64,000 nucleotides of DNA from Pseudaquidulcibacter saccharophilus (GTDB lineage: Bacteria; Pseudomonadota; Alphaproteobacteria; Caulobacterales; Aquidulcibacteraceae), in the NCBI RefSeq assembly GCF_019455445.1, contig NZ_JAHWUS010000002.1, forward strand, positions 434,001-498,000. The letters run 5' to 3'. Shown in pieces: positions 57,142 through 64,000 of this stretch (positions are counted from its first letter, which is position 1; every line of letters starts with the position of its first letter). The position numbers and the translations under genes are program-made. The notes under the pieces were generated by a model that saw only the letters and a program-made list of their open reading frames with translations, ran no database searches and had not been told where the DNA came from.

Positions 57142-57163
57142 TAGCGGGCATTATAGCCCGCTA
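57142..57163 (-). promoter_or_regulatory. Intercistronic hairpin between rpsB and tsf
   Basis: TAGCGGGC (57142-57149) and GCCCGCTA (57156-57163) form a perfect 8-bp stem with a 6-base loop. No T run follows, so it is more like an attenuator or RNA-processing/stability element than a full terminator. It could set the S2 to EF-Ts ratio. Confidence 0.6.
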
Positions 57164-57172
57164 TTATGAAAA

Positions 57173-57979
57173 TTATGCGTCTTGTGCTGGAGTTTCTACT
57201 GCAGCAGCAATTTCTTCAGCAGCAGCTTCAGCGACAACAGTTTCAACTGGATTCACAGCTTCACCAAGGTCAACACCCAAAGAAGCTTGAGATTCAGCCA
57301 AACCATCTAATGCAGCATCAGCAATAAGATCGCAGAACAATTGGATAGAGCGTGCAGCGTCATCGTTTCCAGGAATTGGGAAATCTACTTCGTCTGGATC
57401 ACAGTTAGAATCAACCAATGCAATTACAGGAATACCAAGTTTATGAGCTTCTTGAATTGCGATTGCTTCTTTGTTGGTATCGACAACGAACATCAAGTCA
57501 GGAATACCGCCCATAGAAGCAATACCACCCAAAGAACGTTCTAGTTTCTCGTGTTCACGAGAAAGGTTCAAAAGCTCTTTTTTAGTAAGACCAGCAGGTG
57601 CTTCACCGCCAGTGATTGCTTCAACTTCACGCATACGCTGAATTGATTTTGAAACTGTTTGCCAGTTGGTCAAAGTACCACCCAACCAACGGTGATTGAT
57701 ATAATATTGTGCACAACGTTTTGCAGATGATGCAATAGGGTCAGATGCTTGACGTTTAGTACCAACGAAAAGAACGCGACCGCCTTTAGCAACAACTTCA
57801 CGAACTTTTACCAATGCTTGATGCAACATAGGTACAGTTTGTGATAAATCAAGGATATGGATATTTGAACGTTCACCAAAGATGTATTTTTGCATCTTTG
57901 GATTCCAACGGTGAGTTTGGTGACCGAAGTGTGCGCCCGCTTCCAATAGTTGACGCATAGTGAATTCAGGTAAAGCCAT
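57173..57979 (-). CDS. rpsB: 30S ribosomal protein S2
   Basis: Small-subunit protein S2, 268 residues. [19 protein letters not shown] is the S2 signature at the N-terminus. [13 protein letters not shown] and [19 protein letters not shown] follow, and [14 protein letters not shown] is near residue 190. The C-terminus has an alphaproteobacterial-type Ala/Glu/Val-rich extension of about 35 residues. An AAGGA site precedes the ATG, downstream of a structured leader. Confidence 0.97.
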   Translation of the reverse strand: MALPEFTMRQLLEAGAHFGHQTHRWNPKMQKYIFGERSNIHILDLSQTVPMLHQALVKVREVVAKGGRVLFVGTKRQASDPIASSAKRCAQYYINHRWLGGTLTNWQTVSKSIQRMREVEAITGGEAPAGLTKKELLNLSREHEKLERSLGGIASMGGIPDLMFVVDTNKEAIAIQEAHKLGIPVIALVDSNCDPDEVDFPIPGNDDAARSIQLFCDLIADAALDGLAESQASLGVDLGEAVNPVETVVAEAAAEEIAAAVETPAQDA

Positions 57980-58092
57980 ATTAAATTTTCCTTCTCTGGC
58001 TGGCCTCCGCGGACTGATGCAATTAAATGCGCCAGAAGGACGTTTTAAATATTTTCACCATGAAAACATTCAAAATGCCCAAGTCCGCGTGC
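57980..58092 (-). ncRNA. Structured 5' leader of rpsB, candidate S2 autoregulatory RNA
   Basis: On the minus strand an 8-bp helix closes the leader: CGCGGACT (from 58089 to 58082) pairs with AGTCCGCG (58015 to 58008), enclosing 66 bases. Inside is a 6-bp hairpin, TTTTCA (58052-58057 on the plus strand) with TGAAAA (58061-58066) and a 3-base loop. The closing helix ends just before the ribosome-binding site. E. coli and relatives have an autoregulatory rpsB leader; this one may play the same role, which is an inference. Confidence 0.45.
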
Positions 58093-58108
58093 GAAATTAG
58101 GTGGCTCG

Positions 58109-58136
58109 CATACCAAAATCATACCAAAATGCAAGC
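58109..58136 (-). promoter_or_regulatory. Possible rpsB promoter with 11-bp tandem repeat
   Basis: CATACCAAAAT occurs twice without a gap (58109-58119, 58120-58130). On the minus strand this gives TTGCAT, 16 bases, then TATGCG, which could serve as -35 and -10. The downstream start would give a leader of about 120 nt for rpsB. The hexamers are imperfect. Confidence 0.35.
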
Positions 58137-58167
58137 CTTTAAAGCACTTGGATGCAGATTTTATCAC

Positions 58168-61100
58168 TTATTGTAATTCACTAATTGCTTCTACGCCCTT
58201 CAGCGCCTTTAAAGCACGCCGTGACGGTATATCTATCGGATAACGGCCAGGAAGTTTAATTTCGACTTCACTTTCATTTTCAATACGCATCATTATTCTT
58301 AATTCACCAGCTTGTTTTGCTTCTACACCCCTTAATTGCTCAGTCAGGTTTTTGAATTCAAGAACATCAAAGCTAGTATCAACATATAAGATTACGCCCG
58401 AATAATTGTTTGATCGCATGTTTTCTATTGCGTCAAAACGTGAAGCAGAAATTTTTACTTCACCATCTAAATTTTTTGCCGATGCAATAAAACTAACGGT
58501 TTTACCAACTTCTATAAATTGCCGTGAATTTTCTAAATCCTCTGGTCTAACAAAAACCTCAAACTCTCCGGTTGGATCAGACAAAGTTACCCATGCGAAC
58601 TTCCCACCTTTACGTGCAGGTCGTTCCTTTGCAGCGCGAACCACGCCAGCCATAGGGAACAAGGCCTCAGAGGTTTGCATGTATTCTGCAATGTTTCCCC
58701 AGAAAACAGTTCTACGCGCTATTAAAATTTCAGATATATCGTCAAGAGGATGCCCCGATAAAAATAAGCCAAGCGCCGCAAACTCATGCGATAATTTTTC
58801 TTGCTCAGCCCACTGATTTACATTCGGCAAAGGAACGCGTGGTGGGGTAACAGAATCGCCAAACAAGCTAATTTGGTTCTTTTCAGCCTCATTATTACAT
58901 GATGCAGCATGCGACATAAGCATATCGGCGGAATCAACAATCAATGCACGATTAGGCTCAATATCATCAAAAGCACCAGATTTTGCTAAATTCTCAATAG
59001 CTCTCTTGTTTAAATTTTTTGGGCCAATGCGTTCCATAAATTCATGGATATTTGAAAACTTTCCATTGGCAATTACATCTTCTTCAACTGCCTGCATTGC
59101 TTTTGGTCCAATATTTTTAATTGCACCAAGAGCATATAATATTTCACCATTTTCAATTTTGAAATATGCGCCAGATTTATTAACATTCGGGGGATTAACT
59201 ATTATACCAAGCCGTTTTGCTTCTGTAACATAGGCGCCAAGTTTGGTTGTATCCTCTATATCCAAATTCATTGCAGCAACCAAAAACTCAACCGGATATT
59301 TTGCCTTTAACCATGCTGTTTGATAGGAAATAACCGCATATGCAGCCGCGTGGGATTTGTTAAAACCATAGCCCGCAAATTTATCAACAAGGTCAAAAAT
59401 TGATCCTGCAAGCTCTGGGTCGATACCCTTTTCCTTTGCACCTTCGGCAAAACGTTGACGCTGTTTTGCCATTTCATCTTTTTGTTTTTTACCCATAGCA
59501 CGGCGTAAAATGTCCGCCTCACCTAGTGAGTAGCCAGACAAGATTTGTGCAATTTGCATAACTTGTTCTTGATAGATGATAACCCCGTGGGTCTCTTTCA
59601 ACACTGGCTCAAGTGATGGGTGAAGATAGTCGGGTGGCTGTTTACCGGCCTTAACGTCACAATAAAGTGGAATATTTTCCATTGGACCAGGACGGTAGAG
59701 CGAAATCAACGCGATAATATCATCAAGACAGTTTGGAACCATTTTGCGCAACGTATCGCGCATACCCTGACCCTCGAGCTGGAAAACACCTAAAGTATTA
59801 CCTTGGCATAGAAAATCAAAAACTTCTTTATCATCATATCGTTGGGAGGCAAAGTTAACGTCAATTCCACGTGCGCGCAGTAAATCAATCGCATACTTAA
59901 TGACCGTGAGCGTCTTCAAACCCAAAAAGTCAAACTTAACCAATCCCGCAGATTCAGACCATTTCATATTATACTGAGTTGCCGGAATATCTGACTTTGG
60001 ATCTTTATAAAGCGGAACAAGTTCTTTTATTGGACGACCAGCTATAACTACGCCAGCAGCGTGAGTTGAACAGTTCCTATAAAGCCCCTCAAGCTCCATA
60101 GCTGTATCATAAATATTATGTACCGCCTCATCGTTATCATATGCTTGTTTCAGGCGGTCTTCCATCTCAAGCGCTTTACGAAGGCTAACTGGATTTGCAG
60201 GATTGTTAGGTATTAGTTTAGTTATCTCACTAACCCGCATGAAAGACATGTCTAAAACACGCCCCACGTCACGCACTGCTGCACGAGCCTGTAATGTACC
60301 AAATGTGATAATTTGTGACACGCGTTCAAAGCCATATTTTTCCTGAACGTATGAAATCACTTCTTCACGTCTATCTTGACAGAAATCGACGTCGAAATCG
60401 GGCATTGAAATACGCTCTGGATTCAAGAACCGTTCAAATAGCAAACCAAATTCAAGAGGATCCAAATCCGTAATCTGAAGACTATAAGCAACAATAGAAC
60501 CTGCACCAGAGCCACGACCTGGGCCAACTGGAATATCATGTGCCTTTGCCCATTTTATAAAATCAGATACGATTAAGAAGTAACCCGCAAAGCCCATGCG
60601 ATTGATAATTGAAATTTCAAATTCAAGGCGTTGTTGGTATTCCTCAACTGACTTAACTGGCGGCCTAGTTTTTAATCGATATTCAAGCCCCGCTTTGGCT
60701 TGTTCATATAGTTCATCACTTTCTGAGCGCCCTTCCCCATTGTCAAAACTTGGTAAGATTGGTTTGCGCTTTACAGCACGTACTGAACATCGTTTTGCAA
60801 TTTCAACACTATTTGCAAGGCATTCAGGCAAATCAGCAAAAAGCGCACACATTTCATCTTCAGTTTTGAAGAAATGTTCCTCAGTTAAGCGCGTTCGATC
60901 TGGGTTAGAAATTTTGTCGCCAGTACCAATACAAGTTAAAACTTCATGAGAATAATATTTATCACGTGATAAAAAACGAATATCATTTGTCCCGACTAAC
61001 GGAATATCGTTTTCGTATGCATAATCAATTAATTGTGCCTCTGTCGCTAATTCATCTTGCCGACCATGTCGTTGAATTTCTATGTATAAATTATCTTTGA

Positions 61101-61584
61101 ATTCAGTTTTTAATTTATCGAGCCATTCAATTGCATATTGTGGTTTATTATCAAAAAAAGATTTATTTATTGGAGATTGCCAACCACCGGTAAGGACAAT
61201 AATCCCATCTTTATTTTCAATTAGCGTCTGAATATCAACCGAGTTATCTTCATCAGAGCCATCCAAAAAATTGGTGCTTGATAAGAGCATAAGATTATCA
61301 AAACCAATTTGGTCTTTTGCAATTAATGCAATACTTCCACTTGTTGTGGTTTCATCTTCATGCTTCAAAAAACAAGGGAAGCATAAACCAACAATTGGTT
61401 GCACACCGCTACTTGCTAATGTCTCTGAATACTCAAGTGCGCCAAACAAATTTGGGTCAGATATACCAAGAGCGGGCAAATGCCTTTCTTTTGCAATTGC
61501 AGAGACTTTTTTAACCGTCATAGCACCATCAAGAAGCGAATATGCGGTTCTAAGCCTTAAATGGATAAATCTTGGTTCTGCCAT
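58168..61584 (-). CDS. dnaE: DNA polymerase III alpha subunit
   Basis: Replicative polymerase, 1138 residues. The N-terminal PHP domain starts FIHLRLRTAYSLLDGAMTVK. The palm has GPGRGSGAGSIVAYSL and the catalytic MPDFDVDFCQDRREEVISYV. LVKFDFLGLKTLTVI follows, and the fingers region has RPGPMENIPLY and YQEQVMQIAQILSGYSLGEA. The C-terminus has an OB fold and a beta-clamp-binding region. It has the DnaE1 length and is not the ImuB-linked DnaE2. It lies 81 bp downstream of the LexA-linked small ORF on the same strand, so some dnaE transcription could respond to SOS. Confidence 0.97.
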   Translation of the reverse strand: MAEPRFIHLRLRTAYSLLDGAMTVKKVSAIAKERHLPALGISDPNLFGALEYSETLASSGVQPIVGLCFPCFLKHEDETTTSGSIALIAKDQIGFDNLMLLSSTNFLDGSDEDNSVDIQTLIENKDGIIVLTGGWQSPINKSFFDNKPQYAIEWLDKLKTEFKDNLYIEIQRHGRQDELATEAQLIDYAYENDIPLVGTNDIRFLSRDKYYSHEVLTCIGTGDKISNPDRTRLTEEHFFKTEDEMCALFADLPECLANSVEIAKRCSVRAVKRKPILPSFDNGEGRSESDELYEQAKAGLEYRLKTRPPVKSVEEYQQRLEFEISIINRMGFAGYFLIVSDFIKWAKAHDIPVGPGRGSGAGSIVAYSLQITDLDPLEFGLLFERFLNPERISMPDFDVDFCQDRREEVISYVQEKYGFERVSQIITFGTLQARAAVRDVGRVLDMSFMRVSEITKLIPNNPANPVSLRKALEMEDRLKQAYDNDEAVHNIYDTAMELEGLYRNCSTHAAGVVIAGRPIKELVPLYKDPKSDIPATQYNMKWSESAGLVKFDFLGLKTLTVIKYAIDLLRARGIDVNFASQRYDDKEVFDFLCQGNTLGVFQLEGQGMRDTLRKMVPNCLDDIIALISLYRPGPMENIPLYCDVKAGKQPPDYLHPSLEPVLKETHGVIIYQEQVMQIAQILSGYSLGEADILRRAMGKKQKDEMAKQRQRFAEGAKEKGIDPELAGSIFDLVDKFAGYGFNKSHAAAYAVISYQTAWLKAKYPVEFLVAAMNLDIEDTTKLGAYVTEAKRLGIIVNPPNVNKSGAYFKIENGEILYALGAIKNIGPKAMQAVEEDVIANGKFSNIHEFMERIGPKNLNKRAIENLAKSGAFDDIEPNRALIVDSADMLMSHAASCNNEAEKNQISLFGDSVTPPRVPLPNVNQWAEQEKLSHEFAALGLFLSGHPLDDISEILIARRTVFWGNIAEYMQTSEALFPMAGVVRAAKERPARKGGKFAWVTLSDPTGEFEVFVRPEDLENSRQFIEVGKTVSFIASAKNLDGEVKISASRFDAIENMRSNNYSGVILYVDTSFDVLEFKNLTEQLRGVEAKQAGELRIMMRIENESEVEIKLPGRYPIDIPSRRALKALKGVEAISELQ

Positions 61585-61665
61585 AATAGTCTAAATGACG
61601 TAATTTATTTAAATGGGAAACCAAAATCTGCAATTACCCACAGTAAATTTCAGTTTGCGTATATA

Positions 61666-61761
61666 TTAGCCAAACAAAGAACCGATACCCCACATCACAG
61701 CAGAACAAGCGATAATGGCAACCAAACCTAATAAATCTTCAATCGAAAACTCAACTTCCAT
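61666..61761 (-). CDS. 31-residue membrane micropeptide behind a LexA operator
   Basis: Read on the minus strand from ATG 61759-61761 to TAA 61666-61668. The product is 31 residues: acidic start MEVEFSIEDL, then a hydrophobic helix of about 20 residues (from LLGLVAII through CSAVMWGI), ending SLFG. A GAGAGGT ribosome-binding site lies five bases upstream of the ATG. A perfect LexA operator is 39 bp upstream. Codon choice resembles neighbours. I recognise no family. By analogy with Caulobacter SidA (SOS-induced, 29 residues, blocks division) it may act in the inner membrane; it has no basic residues, unlike the TisB toxin. The coding status is inferred. Confidence 0.7.
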   Translation of the reverse strand: MEVEFSIEDLLGLVAIIACSAVMWGIGSLFG

Positions 61762-61799
61762 GACAACCTCTCGAACAATTTGTTTCTATTTTGTTCCAT

Positions 61800-61834
61800 G
61801 TTCTGGTTGTGTTCCATTTTATAATTAATGTCAA
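61800..61834 (-). promoter_or_regulatory. LexA operator and TTGACA promoter element
   Basis: GTTCTGGTTGTGTTC (61800-61814) is an exact GTTC-N7-GTTC operator. On the minus strand a TTGACA hexamer (61834 to 61829) stands 14 bp upstream of the operator. A -10 region 17-18 bp further on would fall inside the operator, the same geometry as at lexA, although the -10 bases (ACAACC) are a poor match. The nearest downstream genes are the micropeptide and dnaE. Confidence 0.8.
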
Positions 61835-61856
61835 GCATAAAATTTTATCTATATGA

Positions 61857-62540
61857 TTATTTTTCTTCTACTAAACGGCCGTTTTCAATGCGAACTATAC
61901 GGTCCATTTTGTGTGCAAGCTCAAGGTTATGTGTACCTATAAGAGCCGCAACATTTTCCTCTTTTGCAATTTTTGCCAAAAATTCAAGCACATAAATTGA
62001 AGTTTGAGGATCAAGATTTCCAGTTGGCTCATCAGCAAGCAATAATTTTGGATGATTTACCAAAGCACGACCAATGGCAACACGCTGCTGCTCGCCACCT
62101 GATAATTGCGCTGGCAGATGTTTCACACGCGCACCTAAACCCAACAATTCAAGCAATTCAACCGCTCTTTTATTAGCTATATCACGCGAATGACCAGCAA
62201 TTAACATTGGAAGTGCAATATTTTCGCATGCATCCAGTTCCGGCAGTAGGTTGTGAAACTGATAAACAAAGCCCATTTTATCACGACGAACTTTTGTTCT
62301 TTCATTATCATTAAGGGATGAAACATCTTGCCCTAATATTGATATTTTCCCACCTTGAGTTTCTTCCAATAAGCCAACAGAATGTAATAACGAAGATTTG
62401 CCAGAACCTGAAGGGCCAATTAGTCCGATTATTTCGCCTTTGCGGATTGTAAAATCAACGCCTCGCAAAACTTCTAATACGCCTGCTTGTGTGGAATAAG
62501 AACGAATTAAGCCTTCGGTTTTTAATATAACCTCACTCAT
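61857..62540 (-). CDS. lolD: Lipoprotein-releasing ABC transporter ATP-binding protein
   Basis: ATPase of the Lol system, which releases lipoproteins from the inner membrane. A 227-residue protein from ATG 62540. Walker A GPSGSGKS is at 42-49, the signature LSGGEQQRVAIGRAL, Walker B LLLADEPTGNLD and a characteristic FVYQFHNLLPELDACENI. The longer frame from 62576 is rejected because ATG 62540 overlaps lolC by 8 bp in the usual way. Confidence 0.95.
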   Translation of the reverse strand: MSEVILKTEGLIRSYSTQAGVLEVLRGVDFTIRKGEIIGLIGPSGSGKSSLLHSVGLLEETQGGKISILGQDVSSLNDNERTKVRRDKMGFVYQFHNLLPELDACENIALPMLIAGHSRDIANKRAVELLELLGLGARVKHLPAQLSGGEQQRVAIGRALVNHPKLLLADEPTGNLDPQTSIYVLEFLAKIAKEENVAALIGTHNLELAHKMDRIVRIENGRLVEEK

Positions 62541-63813
62541 AACGAAGTGCCTCCACAGGGTCGAGACGTGCAGCACGCCATGCAGGTGGTAATGTAACTA
62601 AAACACTCATGATAAGGGAGAAGCTAGCAACGATTACAACCTCGCTCCATTCAACATGAGCAGGAATTTGTTTCAAAAAATATACTTCAGATGGAAACAC
62701 TGGGCCAAAAACCATTTCAACAATTTTTTGTATCGTATGGATATTTAAACAAAACAAAGTGCCAGCAACGACCCCAAAAAGGGTTCCCAAAATTCCAATA
62801 CTTGCACCAATCATCAAAAATATACGCATTATTGCGCCTTGTGATGCACCAATTGTACGTAATACCGCAATATCACGCCCTTTATTTTTAACAAGCATAA
62901 CAAGGCCCGAAATAATATTTAATGCCGCAATTACAACCAGCATCATTAAAATTAGTCGCATTACAGCACGTTCCACACCAAGTGCGGAAACTAGACTCTC
63001 TGAATGCTGACGCCAGTCCGTAATAATTGTGTTTGGCAGAAGCTTAGAAAATTGAGCCATTACTGGTTCAGTATTATCAGGATTATCAAGTCGCGCCTCG
63101 ACCATTTCAACAACGCCTTCACGACCAAAAAACAATTGAGCCTGCTCTAAAGGCATATAAATTAGGCTATTGTCATATTCGCTCATGCCAACATCAAAAA
63201 TTGCGCCAACCTTATATTCTTTGCTTACAGGCGCCGCACCAAATGCAGTAACCGCGCCAGAAGGTGAAACAAGGTTTATATAATCGCCTTGTAACAAGTT
63301 AAGGTCGCTGGCAAGACCTGAACCAATGGCAATCTCATCGCCGCCATATTCACCCTTGCCATAATTATTTAAGCTACCGCCGATAATATTTTTTGAAACC
63401 ATATCAAGCTTCATTAAATCGCTACGCTCGGTACCTTGAACCATTGCGCCACGTGTTGCACCAGCATTGCCAACCGCCAATACTTGCCCCTGTGTGAGCC
63501 TTGTAAGCGATTTAACACCAGTTATTTTGCCAGCATCACGAACAAAGTTATCGACCATAGGCGGGGTTAAGCCACGTGTATCAACAAACACATGTCCATT
63601 AACACCAAGAACCCGATTAAGAAGCTCGGTCCTGAAGCCGTTCATCACGCTCATAACAATGATAAGCACAGCAACCGCCAACAAAATCCCAAAAAAGCTG
63701 ATTGTCGAAATAAGCGTCACCCCGCCATTTTCCTTTTTGGCACGTAAATAACGCATGGCAATTTTTCGTTCCCATTCGCCAAAAGGTTTTGGGGCAATTG
63801 TTACTTCACTCAT
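62533..63813 (-). CDS. lolC: Lipoprotein-releasing system permease (LolC/LolE family)
   Basis: Inner-membrane permease with four membrane helices, 426 residues from ATG 63813. The first helix is [23 protein letters not shown] large periplasmic domain (about 50-265) follows, then three helices from [20 protein letters not shown]. The C-terminal coupling region is [21 protein letters not shown]. Only one Lol permease gene is present here; in many alphaproteobacteria a single LolC/E-type protein pairs with LolD. Its start overlaps the proS stop in ATGA. Confidence 0.93.
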   Translation of the reverse strand: MSEVTIAPKPFGEWERKIAMRYLRAKKENGGVTLISTISFFGILLAVAVLIIVMSVMNGFRTELLNRVLGVNGHVFVDTRGLTPPMVDNFVRDAGKITGVKSLTRLTQGQVLAVGNAGATRGAMVQGTERSDLMKLDMVSKNIIGGSLNNYGKGEYGGDEIAIGSGLASDLNLLQGDYINLVSPSGAVTAFGAAPVSKEYKVGAIFDVGMSEYDNSLIYMPLEQAQLFFGREGVVEMVEARLDNPDNTEPVMAQFSKLLPNTIITDWRQHSESLVSALGVERAVMRLILMMLVVIAALNIISGLVMLVKNKGRDIAVLRTIGASQGAIMRIFLMIGASIGILGTLFGVVAGTLFCLNIHTIQKIVEMVFGPVFPSEVYFLKQIPAHVEWSEVVIVASFSLIMSVLVTLPPAWRAARLDPVEALRYE

Positions 63814-64000
63814 GCCTTTAACCACGTTTCAAATTCAGTAATTGGAATTTCTTTTTTCTCTTGTGTTTTGCGATCTTTAATTTCTATAACGCCATTTTGG
63901 ATGCCGCGTGGACCAATTGTAATTTGGGTTGGAACACCAATTAAGTCCATCGTAGCAAATTTTGCGCCTGCACGTTCATTGCGGTCATCATAAAGTGGTT
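63810..64000 (-). CDS. proS: Prolyl-tRNA synthetase, C-terminal end (partial)
   Basis: Open frame entering from the right edge and ending at TGA 63810-63812, giving the last 62 residues. It reads [20 protein letters not shown] and then [20 protein letters not shown], the anticodon-binding domain of bacterial ProS, and ends FETWLKA. The position upstream of lolC-lolD-dnaE is common in alphaproteobacteria. The catalytic part lies outside the window. Confidence 0.92.
   Translation of the reverse strand, partial: PLYDDRNERAGAKFATMDLIGVPTQITIGPRGIQNGVIEIKDRKTQEKKEIPITEFETWLKA

Noticed and set aside
61793-61803. GTTC-CAT-GTTC next to the LexA operator
   Set aside because: The spacing is three bases, not seven, so it does not fit the LexA motif. 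Only the 61800-61814 pair does.

Overview
The window is a chromosomal segment of an AT-rich alphaproteobacterium. This rests on gene content and order: rpsB-tsf-pyrH-frr-uppS-cdsA-dxr-rseP-bamA-ompH-lpxD-fabZ-lpxA-lpxI-lpxB, then gltA, gltX, comEC and lexA; nagZ-scpA-scpB-tatA-tatB-tatC; LpxI rather than LpxH; two glutamyl-tRNA synthetases; and a LexA operator of the GTTC-N7-GTTC type used in this class. The genus cannot be named from sequence alone. No tRNA, rRNA, insertion sequence, prophage or CRISPR array was seen. Nearly every base is in or next to a gene, and several neighbours abut or overlap.

Layout. 1-12550 is housekeeping: the end of topA, rnr, then on the minus strand a run from a dNTP triphosphohydrolase through a SPOR protein, nagZ, scpAB and tatABC; erpA and xthA; an unknown membrane protein; and trmFO. 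12552-14502 is the first accessory patch: five small unrecognised genes downstream of dapA-smpB. Three of them share an N-terminal membrane anchor, and one is only 38 codons long. 16028-20856 holds a soluble lytic transglycosylase, a Znu-type zinc ABC ATPase and permease behind a good Zur-box match, and a CobS-like protein that has lost the family's signature residues, followed by a DUF1289 protein. 20868-25539 is a tight three-gene unit: a dihydroorotase-like amidohydrolase with an altered metal site, a feruloyl-CoA-synthase-like ligase and a ThDP enzyme. 25519-35881 holds a flippase-like membrane protein, a HerA-type ATPase, aminopeptidase N, a PleC/DivJ-like sensor kinase and two unknown proteins.

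35946-43020 carries gltX1, lexA, comEC, gltX2 and gltA. The lexA promoter has two SOS operators placed back to back as a 30-bp inverted repeat, with the -10 element inside one of them. 43067-57979 is the long envelope and translation cluster: lipid A synthesis (lpxB, lpxI, lpxA, lpxD), fatty acid and phospholipid steps (fabZ, cdsA), isoprenoid carrier synthesis (dxr, uppS), outer-membrane assembly (ompH/skp, bamA), rseP, ribosome recycling, UMP kinase, EF-Ts and S2. 58168-64000 holds dnaE, lolD, lolC and the end of proS.

The most interesting discovery is between lolD and dnaE. A 31-codon ORF at 61666-61761 encodes one hydrophobic helix, has a good ribosome-binding site, and lies just downstream of a perfect GTTC-N7-GTTC LexA operator at 61800-61814 with a TTGACA hexamer next to it. 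This is the arrangement expected of an SOS-induced membrane micropeptide, in the style of Caulobacter SidA. All functional statements come from reading the sequence; no database search was run.
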